A DNA stretch of 64,000 nucleotides from Sacculina carcini (lineage: Eukaryota > Arthropoda > Thecostraca > Sacculinidae): positions 1,240,042 to 1,304,041 of the forward strand of contig OU696597.1 of NCBI GenBank assembly GCA_916048095.2, written 5' to 3'. The notes below the pieces were generated by a model, which was given only the letters and a program-made list of their open reading frames with translations, was not told where the DNA came from and made no database searches. The position numbers and the translations under genes were made by a program. Positions 46,547 through 57,450 of this stretch are shown piece after piece; position 1 is the first letter of the stretch, and each line of letters opens with the position of its first letter.

Positions 46547-49500
46547 ATAGTCATATATAATTTTGTATTATTAATAATATAATGTTAATATTATTATGTA
46601 ATACATATTATTTATAAGAATGGATGCTAATTTTATTTAAAATATTTTTTTTATAAAATGTTAATAACAATACCAATATATTTTTAATTATTAGTAATAA
46701 CATAATATTTACAGAATTATTAATAATGATATGTAATATAGAATATTTTGACCTATGCTTGAAACGATGTATTGTTCATCATTAAATGCGCGTTTTCAGC
46801 AGATCGTGAGTCGCGCAGGGAGGAAAGAAATCGGAAAACGAAGTTGATAGAACAACTGGGGGACAGATTTCTGTCGCCAAACGGCTCACTTAATGGTAGG
46901 CATTATTCCATTGTGTCTCAACTGCACTAATCAGCAAACAATTGTTCCTACACGCTTCATATAAATCGATTATACGATAGATCTCTCGCCACCCGTACTT
47001 TTTGAGTACACAGTCCCTAGGATATATCACTGACTGCCAAACTTACTCAAACTTAAACTTAAACAAATAGAATCATCCTTCCGGAAACAAATGAAAACAT
47101 TTCTCTTTGACAAATTTCATAGTTGATCGAAATGTTGTTGTTGTTGTATCATTATTTAATATGTATATATTTACTTGATATTTTAATGTGTTATTTCTCT
47201 TATTAAGCGCTACCACTGTGTTCTGATTATGTCCTCATTAGCTTCCACCTCTCTTAATTAAAACCTTTTACTTTTCCTGAACTCTCTTTCTGTCTCTATA
47301 CATCTTTTTGGTTAGCTTCCAGTACACACGAGGTCACCGCACACAGGGTGGTAATAGTGCACTTGCACACTCTTCCCCCATGCTACTTGAACTTGAAGGT
47401 TAAAACGTTAAAGGCCTCAAGTGACAGCTGCTACACGGGAAGAAGTCGAAGCTTATGAACACACACACACAGGTGTGTCCCGTGCAGCTCGCTGTCACCG
47501 CAGAACCAACCCTCTCCACGCTATGACGCCACAAGAACGGAAGACGTATTAGAGAGGGCCACCTCCCCAGAATGCATGACACAACACATGACTGATAGAG
47601 AAAGAGAAATAATATTTACCTGTAATTAATAATAATAATAATAATGTATTGTCCTGCAGGTAGTTGCGTGGTGGAAGGCACGGTTTATGCCGACGGCTCG
47701 GCCATGCTTACTTCCTCCCTATGTCAGCATTGTTTTTGTATTCGCGGTCGTCAACGTTGTATTCGACCTCGCTGTGCCCTGGCTGAACAAGGCTGTCTGC
47801 CTCAGTATCGCTCGCTACAAGGATGCTGTCCATCTAACTACGTGTGCAGTACGTGTCCATATTTATCTTTCTCTCTCTCTCTATCCTTCGTTCTCCTTTC
47901 TCTTCATTTCGTTCAATTCATTCCAACTCTTCAAGTCAAGCCTTCCACTTTTTACCGATTCCCTGTTTCTGTCATAGTTCATATATATTCAAAACTACTT
48001 GATCATGTGCTTTTTTCTGCTCGAATTTTCTATTCTCTATGGCCTTGGGTTTTGTCACAATTCAATTTGTATACTTTTTTACATATAGTTTATGTATACA
48101 TATTTGAGCGAGTTCTGACTAAACTTCTGAATATTTTTGCTACTATGATTGGCTTCATTTGCGTTGTTTAAATTTTTTACTTGTACTTATTATTACTTTT
48201 TCCATATTTTTCGCAGATGATCTGAAGACAACGACATCGACAACGACCAATTTTCCCACGTCTACCGAGAGTACAGCAGCCACTACCACACCTCCAGGTA
48301 CTGTCAAGCTCAAATATGAAGTCCCTGGCTGAAATGCTTGTCGAGAAAAAGTGAATAAAAACACTTGATTTATTGCCTGTTACACTTCTTCTTTCTTGAT
48401 AATTTTTCCATTTTCACTAACACTGAGTTTATTCAACACTGACAAACAGTTTTGCTCTATAATTTCTTATGCTAAAAGGTTCCGCACACACAAAAATTCA
48501 ACTACTTCTGTGTATGTTTACGTACCTGTGTGCATATGCGTATGTACTTGTGTGTGTGTATGCGTATGTACGAGTACGTATGTATGTGTGTATGTGTCGG
48601 TACTCACCGAGTTGTATAATACAGGAGATGAGCTAAGCTCGAGCTGTCCTGTCTCCCAGCCAACATTTATCTAATCTACGTTTAAAATCTTCCACACTGC
48701 TACATTGAACAATTTCCCTATCTAAATTATTCCATGCACAGTCCTATTCGGGAAACTATACTTCTTAATATCCCTAACTGCTCTGGTTTTCCTAAGAGTT
48801 ATAGCGTGTTTCCTGTTGTTTCTTTCACTCCATAATATCCAATCATCTCTATCTATTATTTCCATGCCTATATTATGCCTAAAAGCAGCTATAAGATCCC
48901 CTCTGCGTCTTCTATCTTCCAGCCTAGATAGCCCAAATTTATTTGACCTCTCTTCATAATCTGATGTTATTAATTCGTGTGTATGTGTGGGTGTGCGTGT
49001 GGGTGTGTGTGTGTGTGTGTGTGTGTCAGTGTGTGTCCACAACAACCGCACCTACCTGGAAGGCAGCAGAGTGGATGACAGCGGGCGAGATCCCTGTCTC
49101 TCGTGTTTCTGTCTGCGTGGTAGTGTGCGCTGTGCTCCAATCCAATGTAGTCCCACGCTAGAGGGATGTCTTCCCATCTTCTCAGCAAACGCCTGCTGTC
49201 CCATCTCCTACAATTGCTGTACAAACCACAACACATCACCTTACAATAATATATGCGTTGTATATATGTGTGTTTTTATATAGAAAACTTCATAACATGT
49301 AGTTTGATAGAATATAATTTCTTGGACAACTTATCAAGTGATAAATTATCTAATTATAATATTAATATTGATAGAAACTAAATTTATATTGTTAATTCAA
49401 AAACTTTGGCAAACGGAAATCAATAAGTAAATGTCTTGTTCTTGTAAAGCAGAAAATTGTTCAAAATATTGAGTGTGGAAGGGGATATTCTCAGCATAAA

Positions 49501-49807
49501 GGAGCTGTACGCTATACAATAAAGGCTACATAATCTTGTAGCTAAATCAGATGAAATTTGAACGAGTCATTTTTCATTCATACTGTATAGAATCTCTGAG
49601 AATGTGTTGAGTGAGAAAGATCCGAAACTTCTGAAGTCCTTGTATGTGTGTGTGTTTGTGTGTTTTTGTGTGTGCAGCGGCATATTTGAGAGAAGATAGT
49701 TTGACTTCAGAGTCGAAAGCGCCGATTTATCAAGCTGTAACTTCTACACAATCGGCAATCAAGGTAGCGTTGATCTCTGTAGATGTTAACATGAATCATT
49801 ATAGGTA

Positions 49808-49857
<50 letters not shown>

Positions 49858-52800
49858 TACATGAAAGATACATGACATCAACAGTGGCGAATCCACAATG
49901 TAATTTGGGGAGGAGCTGAATCAATTTAAGCTGAATTCAAGGGGATGTCATGTACATGCATTATTATGCAACCTCTTTGCGATAATGTTTATATCAACAA
50001 ATTCTACAGAAAGGTATTTATTCTTGACCTCTTTTAGTGACCCTTGTTATGAGGTTATGAGGAGTTGATGGCAACATTCTGAGGGGACTTCAGCCCCCCT
50101 GAGACCCCTCTGGATCCGCCAGTGGGGATAAAATAAAGAGATTGCACCGGAGCCCGATAGGATTGCCTCGATCCGTCGCTGCGTTGGAGACTCAATTACA
50201 ATTGATACCACTGGCACTCATATTGTTTGTGTTTCGCAGGAAAATATTCGTACCAGCAGGCCCTATGTTCACTTGGCAAGATCGGCTCAATATAATCAGG
50301 TGAGTTTGCAACAAGAGTCAGTCTCGAAACTCTAATACGAGGGACAAGGCAACGAGCTGGATTCCGGGAGAAAATTTGCGATATATTGATTATCTCAAAT
50401 ATGTAATGTATATCAATTACTCAAATAATATAAGTTAGCGAGTACAAGTATAGTAATATCAGAGCCGTTGCGAGGACTCATGAGGCCCCCCCGAAGGCAA
50501 CACTTGGGGCCCCCATTATAAATAAGTCATCAAATAATGAATGTATTTATTATACATAATCACATAATACAAGCTCAGGTGAAAACATCTCAGCAGAAAG
50601 GTAAAGTCTATACATAATATAATAAATTTTAATGTCATACGTGAAGCAACGGGGCCCCTTAGTACTCGGGGGCTCCCCCGGCCGGGGGGTATGGGAGGCG
50701 GCTGCTACGGCTCTGAGTAATATTTACCCAAATACGCTTGGTTTTACTTATAACGCGTAAACACTATAAAGTTACAAAGACACCTAACATTATAATTGCT
50801 AGAAATAGCACCAGTCTATTGAAGAACAGTGTGTTACGGTTTACGAGTTCAGTTCGTTCCAGTGTTCGTAAGTCGTAACACTCGTAACATGAGACCAATT
50901 GTTTTTGTTTCAGCCCCAGTTGCAGTCGACGAAAATCGCAGTTCAGAAGCAAACGAGACAGCCTTCAGTCTCAGGCAACACCGAATCAAGCACACGAAAA
51001 CCTGCTGCAAGTTTCAGTTCAAGCATCTACTCCAGACTGGGAGGACTGATCGGACGTCTGTGGGGCCATAGGCCGGCGCGCAGGTCAAGACCATCAGAAC
51101 AGAATTTATCGGCACAGGGACGTATTACACCTGTGTCCGTCGGACGCCCGTCCGTTCAAACATCAGGTTCTATTAAGCCGGTCAGCCTGACCCGCAGCAG
51201 TGTGAGTAGAGTCTCGTCGTCAACAGAAGTGAAGAGACCTCCGCCACCGACTACCTTTCACGTGAGGGTGAGCAGTGGTGGTCTCAGAGTTGGTACCGGT
51301 GCCACACGCCAGTCTGTGTCTCCAGAACACTCGGCCATCATTCAGAGGCAGCAAAACCTGTTGAATCTGGCCAATGGAAATTCGTTTTCAAAACAAAGTC
51401 AGTTGGGCAGAGTGGATCTGCATCATGAAGACCAGAAATCTCAGGAGCAAAAATTGGAAGAAATTGCTTTTAAAAGTCTACAAGCTGTTGGTGGCTTAGC
51501 AGCTGCAAATGTTCCGTACGTTATTGAAGACACATCTGAGTTGACTCGAGAAGACTCGTCAGTGGATGAAACTAATCTGCCAGGAGATGATTTTCTTGTC
51601 ACAACTATTAGACCGCTGGATTCATTCAAGAGACTTCAGCAAATTGCAGCCCAGAGTTATAGTTCCCTGATCAGCAAATCTCTCGATATAGACGAAGGAT
51701 CGGGTGAAATTCCGGAGCCGATAGACGAGCAGGATTTGTCTCAATGGTTTGAAGGATTCAAGAAGCGGGTGTCCATTCAGGAAGACATTTCTAGTCAGCC
51801 AAATAAAGACGCCACTCCAGCCGATGTTGATGAGGGTCAGCTCGAAGGATCAGCAGATATTGCTCAGGAAATCGAGGAGAACAGTATGGATGAGATAACA
51901 GAGGACATGATGGCTGAAACTAGAAAAATTGACGATACAAATCATAAAACTACCTTGCTTAACACCAACAAGAACCTTCATCCCTCGACGACCGTCCCTC
52001 TGATTGATGACAAAGATCTAGATGACCAAGATTCAGATGATACTCTTCCAGCCGATGATAGCCACTCTATTCAAGATAGCACCACAGTGTCCATTATGCC
52101 GTCAGATTCAGAATATAGAGTCGATGATGAAGTCGACCCAGTGATAACATTTGATGAAAACGGTACGGATGCTGAGACCATGGATGACAGCCTCACTCTT
52201 CACACGGGTGATTCTCTACCATTGATGAACAAACCTTCCACGATAGCCGAACAAGAACCGATTCCTGTATCGGAACCTCTTTCTGACAATGAGCAGAATG
52301 CTGAGAAAAGCTTGGCCATTTCTAGCGAGTCTGGTGATTCTTTTAATGATGACATTACTAAGCCATCGAGCAATGCGAAATCGTCAATCAACAAGGATTC
52401 TAAGCCGTTGACAAAACAAGATTTTCCAAGTGAAGATATAGCAGAATTACAGCAAGACGTTATGGAATCCACTGAGGTGAATAAAATGAGTACTGAGTAT
52501 GAGAGAGAAAGTGTTAATGATGAACTAATGATCAAACCAGAACCGGAATCGAAAGATCCATCCGAACTCAAAATGGAACATCGCACTACAGAAATTTCCA
52601 ACGGACAGGGCTTATTTAGTAGTTCTTCACTTGCAGGCACTTCATCGTTAGAAAAGACCTCCAACAAAACTTCAACCCAGCCATCCAAAGGCTCGGCAAT
52701 ACTTCCACAATTGTTTTCGGCTCTTCTGGCCAGTCTGGGACCTTTAAAACAGCGTACAGTGGCTAGGCCGCCAGCCAGCCAAATACGCGTTCCCACAGAA

Positions 52801-55800
52801 AAGCAAGTTCCCAGCACAACAGCTCGAAATAAAGTCAACTTTGAGGCTGCTGAGGAAAGTGATACCAAAGTGACCCCAGTCTTCAATTTGCCTGCATCTA
52901 CTGAAACCTCTCGGGCTATTTCTACTTCAACAACACCAAAACCTCGTTTGGCTCTGGATGTCCTGGAGAACAGCGCAGACAGCCGACAAGATCTTCCTCC
53001 TGCGCTTCCGAACCTCAGGTTGGCCATATTATTGTATTCTAGCATGCTGTGGTTGAAGACGATGATGTACCGCAGATGACAATATTTTTTAGTTACGTAT
53101 ACTGTAGGTGATATCGGCGTATGAAATATATCCATAATACGTATGAAGAAATAATTGACAGTTTTCAATTGACAATTTTCACTATTTTTACACAACTTAT
53201 CATTAATCTAATTATATATTTAATTAAATTTGTTCATGCATACGATTATTATATTGTGCGGCAGAAATCATTTAATAAGCGTTTGCCATTCCGAGTGGAT
53301 ATAATTTTAGAGGTATGAAGGTATGAACACACGTGGTTGTTCAACACTGCAATTACACCAATACATTGATCCGAATCTTGCAGGATCATACCGTTTGTGG
53401 CTGCTGATGCTGTAGTGAATCGCTACTCGCAGGAGATCACCAAAGAAAAACACAAGAACCAACACCAATTTGCTGATGTTGACAGTGCACGGCAGAACTC
53501 TTCAGGTGAACGTTGTCGGATGACGTTACTATGGTTACAGATTAGTAGACATGACGTTACTATGGTTACAGATTAGTATACATGACGCAGCTATGGTGAC
53601 AGATTAGTGTACATGACGCTGCTATGGTTACATATTAGTATACATGACGTTGCTATGGTTACAGATTAGTATACATGACGTTACTATGGTTACAGATTAG
53701 TATACATGACGTTGCTATGGTTACATATTAGTATACATGACGTTACTATGGTTACAGATTAGTATAAATGACGTTGCTATGGTTACAGATTAGTATACAT
53801 GACGTTGCTATGGTTACAGATTAGTATACATGACGTTGCTATGGTTACAGATTAGTATACATGACGTTGCTATGGTTACAGATTAGTATACATGACGTTA
53901 CTATGGTTACAGATTAGTATACATGACGTTGCTATGGTTACATATTAGTATACATGACGTTACTATGGTTACAGATTAGTATAAATGACGTTGCTATGGT
54001 TACAGATTAGTATACATGACGTTGCTATGGTTACAGATTAGTATACATGACGTTGATATGGTTACAGATTAGTATACATGACGTTGCTATGGTTACAGAT
54101 TAGTATACATGACGTTGCTATGGTGACAGATTAGTATACATGACGTTGCTATGGTTACAGATTAGTATACATGACGTTGATATGGTTACATATACATGGC
54201 GTTGCTATGGTTACAGATTAGTATACATGACGTTGCTATGGTTACATATACATGACGTTGCTATGGTTACAGATTAGTATACATGACGTTACTATGGTTA
54301 CAGATTAGTATACATGACGTTGCTATGGTTACAGATTAGTATACATGATGTTGCTATGGTTACAGATTAGTTTACATGACGTTTCTATGGTTACAGATTA
54401 GTATACATGACGTTGCTATGGTTACAGATTAGTATACGTGACGTTGCTATGGTTACAGATTAGTTTACATGGCGTTGCTATGGTTACATATTAGTATACA
54501 TGACGTTGCTATGGTTACAGATTAGTATACATGACGTTGCTATGGTTACAGGTAGATGTTTACAGATTACCTAGCCATTCTTGTATTTGTGCAAATATTT
54601 CAAATTTTTCCCAGAGCTCAAATTCACTACACCACACTTATATGTTTCTGGTGTGATATTGGAAGACAACCGGCTAGAACACACGTTCAGAACAGCACAG
54701 TGTAGAGAACAATGGGATGAATGCCTGCTTTAGATATGCATTGAATAATACAAACCCTAATTGTATGCTGATTTGCTGAAATCGTTTCTAAGAGTGAGTG
54801 ATTAGTATGAGTTGGCACTGGCGGATTCAGAAGGGGATCAGGGGGGTTGAAGCCCCCCACTAAATGTTTCTATCAACTGCTCAACTGTTCACTAAAAGAG
54901 ATAAGCAAAAACTATTATTGTGTGTGCGTGTAAATATGTGTAGATACCATTGAAAATGCCTCAAGTCATGACCTTCACACGCTACCTAGCTACTCACAAA
55001 TAATTCAGCCCCCCTAAAAAAATTGCACATTGAATCCGTTACTGCGATTTAGGATAACGCACTCATCAACCTTGCATGCATCTTTTTGTATAAATGATTA
55101 TTTTGTAGACGCTTGCCTGGTGAACGGAACTCGCTATGAAAACGGAGAGCTCGTCACAAACAATGACTTGTGCTCCTTATGTCGCTGTTATTTCGGCCGA
55201 ACCTTGTGCCAGCCCGTTCATTGTACCGATGTACCTCCACAATGTGGAGCTGAACAGGATCCCAAGTCGTGCTGTCCCAAAGCGATCTGCGGTGAGTTCA
55301 ACCCGGTTGTATTGTATTGTGTTGTGTGTACATTTGTTATAGTGCTCATTCAGCACCGGACCAACGGCGGAAAGCAAAAAAATGCTAAAAACAAGATTTA
55401 AGTTATAGCGCTAGGCAGAGATAAATATAGACGCAAACAAAATATATATAGTAAAAACTGAATATAGTACTGAATGAAATTTGCCAAAATCAGAAGCAGA
55501 AATTCCAAGCAAAAATACGGTAACGAATTATTTATCCAAGAAATATATAAAAATTAGATTACAAAGAAAAAGAAAGGATTTCCCGTCGATTTTTAATTGC
55601 AAATATTATCATGCTTTTTCAGACAATTCCACGGATACGGATGAATCCTCAGTTGCCGCCGATTCTGGAGATTCTATGGCTGAAATGATGCAGGAAAATG
55701 TCCATCGTGCGACGCCTTTGGGTAATCTACCGAAAGAGCAAGGTTTCGTCAAGAAAGAATCGACATTTTCTGCAACGCCTACATCGAGAACTCCTATCAG

Positions 55801-57450
55801 AATCGGTTTGAAGCCTCCTGCAGAATCTAGGCAACCAGTGGATGTTCGTCGACCATCCTCACGTATCGTACCTCCAGGTCTGGGTATTGATCAGATCAGA
55901 GAAAGTCCAATATTGGGCTTCCAGCACCGAGTCGGAAGGCCAGTGTTGTCCACCAGAAATCGAGTGCCTTTGAACAGCATCAGAGAGCGGAAGCCGGTCT
56001 CCTTGTTACTGGACGGTTTGGCAACCAGACGCGGTCCGGTCGACAGCCCGACGCGAGTTCAAAAGCCACCAACTCAATTGGAAGGCTCGCAGCCAATTCG
56101 TCGACCCATTGTTCCACCGTCGGTAATTGCCGGCAGTAAGCAACGTCTTCCTCCGTGGAGAAGACCGGTTGTATTGCCGAATAGACGCATCTTCAAGACA
56201 ACACCACGGCCTCAAACTCCGGTGACCTCAGCGGATTCTCCAGTTTCTCCAGTCGAGATGGCTCAACCAGAAACTCCTGCAGTTGTATTGTTAACATCAA
56301 CAACCACACCCACCACCACCACCACCACGACAACAACCGAATCTACAACAACAACAACATCTAAGTCTACAACAACCACTACAACAACCAGCGTAACAGC
56401 AGCTCCCACTCATCCTATAGACAACTTCGTGAACTTCATCAATGCTAGGCACCAAGTAAGAACAAAATCGAAAAAAGACCACAGAGGAGATAAGGGTGTT
56501 CTGGGCGGAAATAATTTCGCTGCGTTGCAGCCGTTTCAGCATTTACGGAAGCCGCCAATCGACGCAAAGCCGAATCGGATCTCAAAACCACAGCATAAAC
56601 CAAATTCCAAAATTACTCCGACTGAGCAATCCACTCCGAAAAACATTCAAATTTCAACCGATTTCAAAAGTGTTGTGAGCAGCGAGAAAAAGGTGGATGT
56701 CTCAAGAAAACAATCGATATCTTCAACGGAAACACATCCGTTGCTAGGTAAGAACCGAACCTTCCAACATGTAAATATAATATTCGAAATTATTTCAGTA
56801 TCAATTAAGAAATTACGTTAATTATATACAGTGAATGGATTTCATTATCATTTTTTTCGGATTAGATTGATTTACTTTTTTTAGTTCATTTGAAATATTT
56901 CATTTCATTTTAAAAATTCTCTCTGTTTAAAATTTATAACATGAATTATTTTTATCCTCAACAGTAAAAAAAATTAAAGTAATTTATTATAGTCAAAAGT
57001 TGAACATATTTAATATGTAATGCCTCCACTATCCGTATGTAAATTGGTAACTTTTTTACCGTAAACTATTTTGGCTTATCACGTTTATTACATTTAAATT
57101 ATATTGAAATTATTATATTATGTTTTTAAAGATAGAACATCATGAAATTGATTATCATAGCTTTATTATACTCATACTGGACATTAAAACAAGTTTGTTT
57201 AACTTCGTAGATATATTTCTCAAAACAAGAAAGTATGCATAGATGTATTTGAAAGTTAGTTATTTTAGACAAAGTTCCGCTTGAAAAATCACTGTTGCAT
57301 GTTGATTGTATTGCAGGGCAACTGAAACTGTCTGGTTGCAACATATTTGGACGTATGTACAGCACAAATAAGGTCGTACACGAATTGACAACCGAATGTA
57401 CCGTGTGTCGCTGCACGAGCTTCGGTGTCAACTGCCATCGGCGCTGTTGA
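40294..57450 (+). CDS. Secreted five-VWC-module RGD protein, tenectin-like (13 exons)
   Basis: Exons 40294-40441, 46179-46385, 46800-46895, 47660-47848, 48217-48297, 49030-49218, 49678-49763, 50240-50299, 50914-53018, 53384-53505, 55109-55291, 55623-56747 and 57317-57450 give 4725 nt, 1574 aa, and all junctions keep phase. Exon 1 encodes a signal peptide with core LPTLLLCVLGTSVLSL. VWC modules, each with ten cysteines, lie at residues about 50-118, 151-213, 241-303 and 1096-1156. A fifth (about 1532-1574) has only the first subdomain and ends at RRC. All VWC exons are phase 1-1. Between them are a Thr-rich linker, a 700-residue acidic Ser/Glu/Asp region (exon 9), and a Pro/Thr-rich region with a Thr run. 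An RGD tripeptide lies near residue 1443 (56483-56491). The layout recalls insect tenectin, an integrin-binding matrix protein; chordin/kielin-like proteins are the alternative. Confidence 0.85.
40690..40785 (-). mobile_element. LINE 3'-tail copy, family D (6, reversed)
   Basis: Reverse complement contains GGTGGTAATAGTGCACTTGC and CATGCTACTGTATTTACCTG, ending in TAATAATAAT. It lies in intron 1 of the VWC gene. Confidence 0.62.
40800..41079 (+). mobile_element. hAT-type MITE, family B (copy 6)
   Basis: Left end CAGTGGTTCTTAACCTGTGTG; the right end is shortened to GGTTGAGAACCAG. Flanks TTTTAGAC and TTTCAGAG match at 6 of 8. Confidence 0.8.
41247..41475 (-). mobile_element. hAT-type MITE, family B (copy 7, reversed)
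   Basis: Reversed interior CATCTCTTCATTTTCCACAC and CCGACCTTTAGCTTCCCACT, ending GGAACTACTGG. The termini are worn. Confidence 0.72.
42059..42150. repeat. (CA)n microsatellite
   Basis: About 45 CA units in intron 1 of the VWC gene. Nearby tracts lie at 41840-41885 and 41934-41967 (TG). Confidence 0.97.
42740..42832. repeat. (CA)n microsatellite
   Basis: About 45 CA units with one GA step. A further tract lies at 42958-43013. Confidence 0.97.
43503..43930 (-). mobile_element. L2-like LINE 3' fragment
   Basis: On the minus strand the sequence translates as PRAINESS, then SISFYAPRVYNDLPSSI and SLRKYLFAKSFDP. This parallels PRAVNES, SAPRLYNSIPVHI and KLSKHFFDLSFDP at the end of the LINE at 15850-18067. 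At least one stop interrupts it. It ends in a GCGC-containing segment, ACAAATACATTG and (TTG)n, the same tail design. It is a dead 5'-truncated copy of a related family. Confidence 0.75.
44191..44470 (-). mobile_element. hAT-type MITE, family B (copy 8, reversed)
   Basis: Left TAGTGGTTCTTAATCATT, right GGTTACGAACCACTG. The flank TTCTATAC on the right resembles TTCTATAG on the left with two extra bases. Confidence 0.8.
45812..46116 (+). mobile_element. hAT-type MITE, family A (VWC-gene intron 1)
   Basis: Starts CAGAGCCGTTGCTAGGAC and ends GGTTGCTACGGCTCTG. Flanks GAAATTGA and GAAGTTGA match at 7 of 8. It ends 62 bp before the first VWC exon. Confidence 0.9.
46391..46490. repeat. (CA)n microsatellite abutting the VWC1 donor
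   Basis: About 50 CA units starting 5 bp after the exon 2 donor (46386), followed by (TA)n at 46510-46540. Confidence 0.95.
46975..47643 (+). mobile_element. LINE 3' end (family D) split by a SINE
   Basis: Starts with a decayed LINE C-terminus, in frame as KQIESSFRKQMKTFLFDKF then a stop. It continues through the family D 3' UTR (TTAGCTTCCAGTACACAC, GGTGGTAATAGTGC, CCCCCATGCTACT). At 47390 it is interrupted by the reversed SINE and resumes near 47612 as ATTTACCTGTAATTAATAAT. Confidence 0.7.
47397..47590 (-). mobile_element. tRNA(Val)-like SINE, head-less copy
   Basis: The body matches 30240-30485 reversed (GGCCTCAAGTGACAGC, GGTGTGTCCCGTGCAGCTCG, CCAGAATGCATGACACAAC). The tRNA-like head is missing. 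It is inserted in the LINE tail above. Confidence 0.78.
48610..48965 (-). mobile_element. CR1-like LINE fragment (C-terminus of the reverse transcriptase)
   Basis: Minus-strand translation YEERSNKFGLSRLEDRRRRG, then GDLIAAF, then KYSFPNRTV matches the conserved region after the palm in CR1/jockey-group LINEs (typically L..LGL..LE.RR.RGDLI). No palm motif remains. It lies in intron 5 of the VWC gene. Confidence 0.75.
49810..49855. repeat. (TA)n microsatellite
   Basis: About 23 TA units in intron 7 of the VWC gene. Confidence 0.93.
49882..50124 (+). mobile_element. hAT-type MITE, family E (copy 2)
   Basis: Left CAGTGGCGAATCCAC; right CTGGATCCGCCAGTG. The interior GTCATGTACATG and TTCTACAGAAA matches the copy at 10098. 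It lies in intron 7 of the VWC gene. Confidence 0.78.
50460..50715 (+). mobile_element. hAT-type MITE, family A (perfect duplication)
   Basis: CAGAGCCGTTGCGAGGACTC to CTGCTACGGCTCTG, flanked on both sides by AGTAATAT (50452-50459, 50716-50723). Only one GGCAACACTTGG unit is present. It lies in intron 8 of the VWC gene. Confidence 0.95.
53515..54553. repeat. 31-bp minisatellite, about 33 units
   Basis: Unit TGACGTTGCTATGGTTACAG plus ATTAGTATACA, 31 bp, repeated through intron 10 of the VWC gene. Variants alternate TTG/TTA before CTATGG and ACAG/ACAT. A few units are shortened (near 54190 and 54245). A higher-order pattern of about 10 units recurs at roughly 53600 and 53905. Confidence 0.95.
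54816..55044 (+). mobile_element. hAT-type MITE, family E (copy 3)
   Basis: Left CACTGGCGGATTCAG; right GAATCCGTTACTG. The interior matches family E in inverted order. It ends 64 bp before the VWC4 exon. Confidence 0.72.

Noticed and set aside
52200-53195. 331-codon minus-strand frame
   Set aside because: Antisense shadow of the acidic exon 9 of the VWC gene.
53515-54553. CRISPR-like array
   Set aside because: Direct 31-bp repeats with no spacers, in a eukaryotic intron; an ordinary minisatellite.
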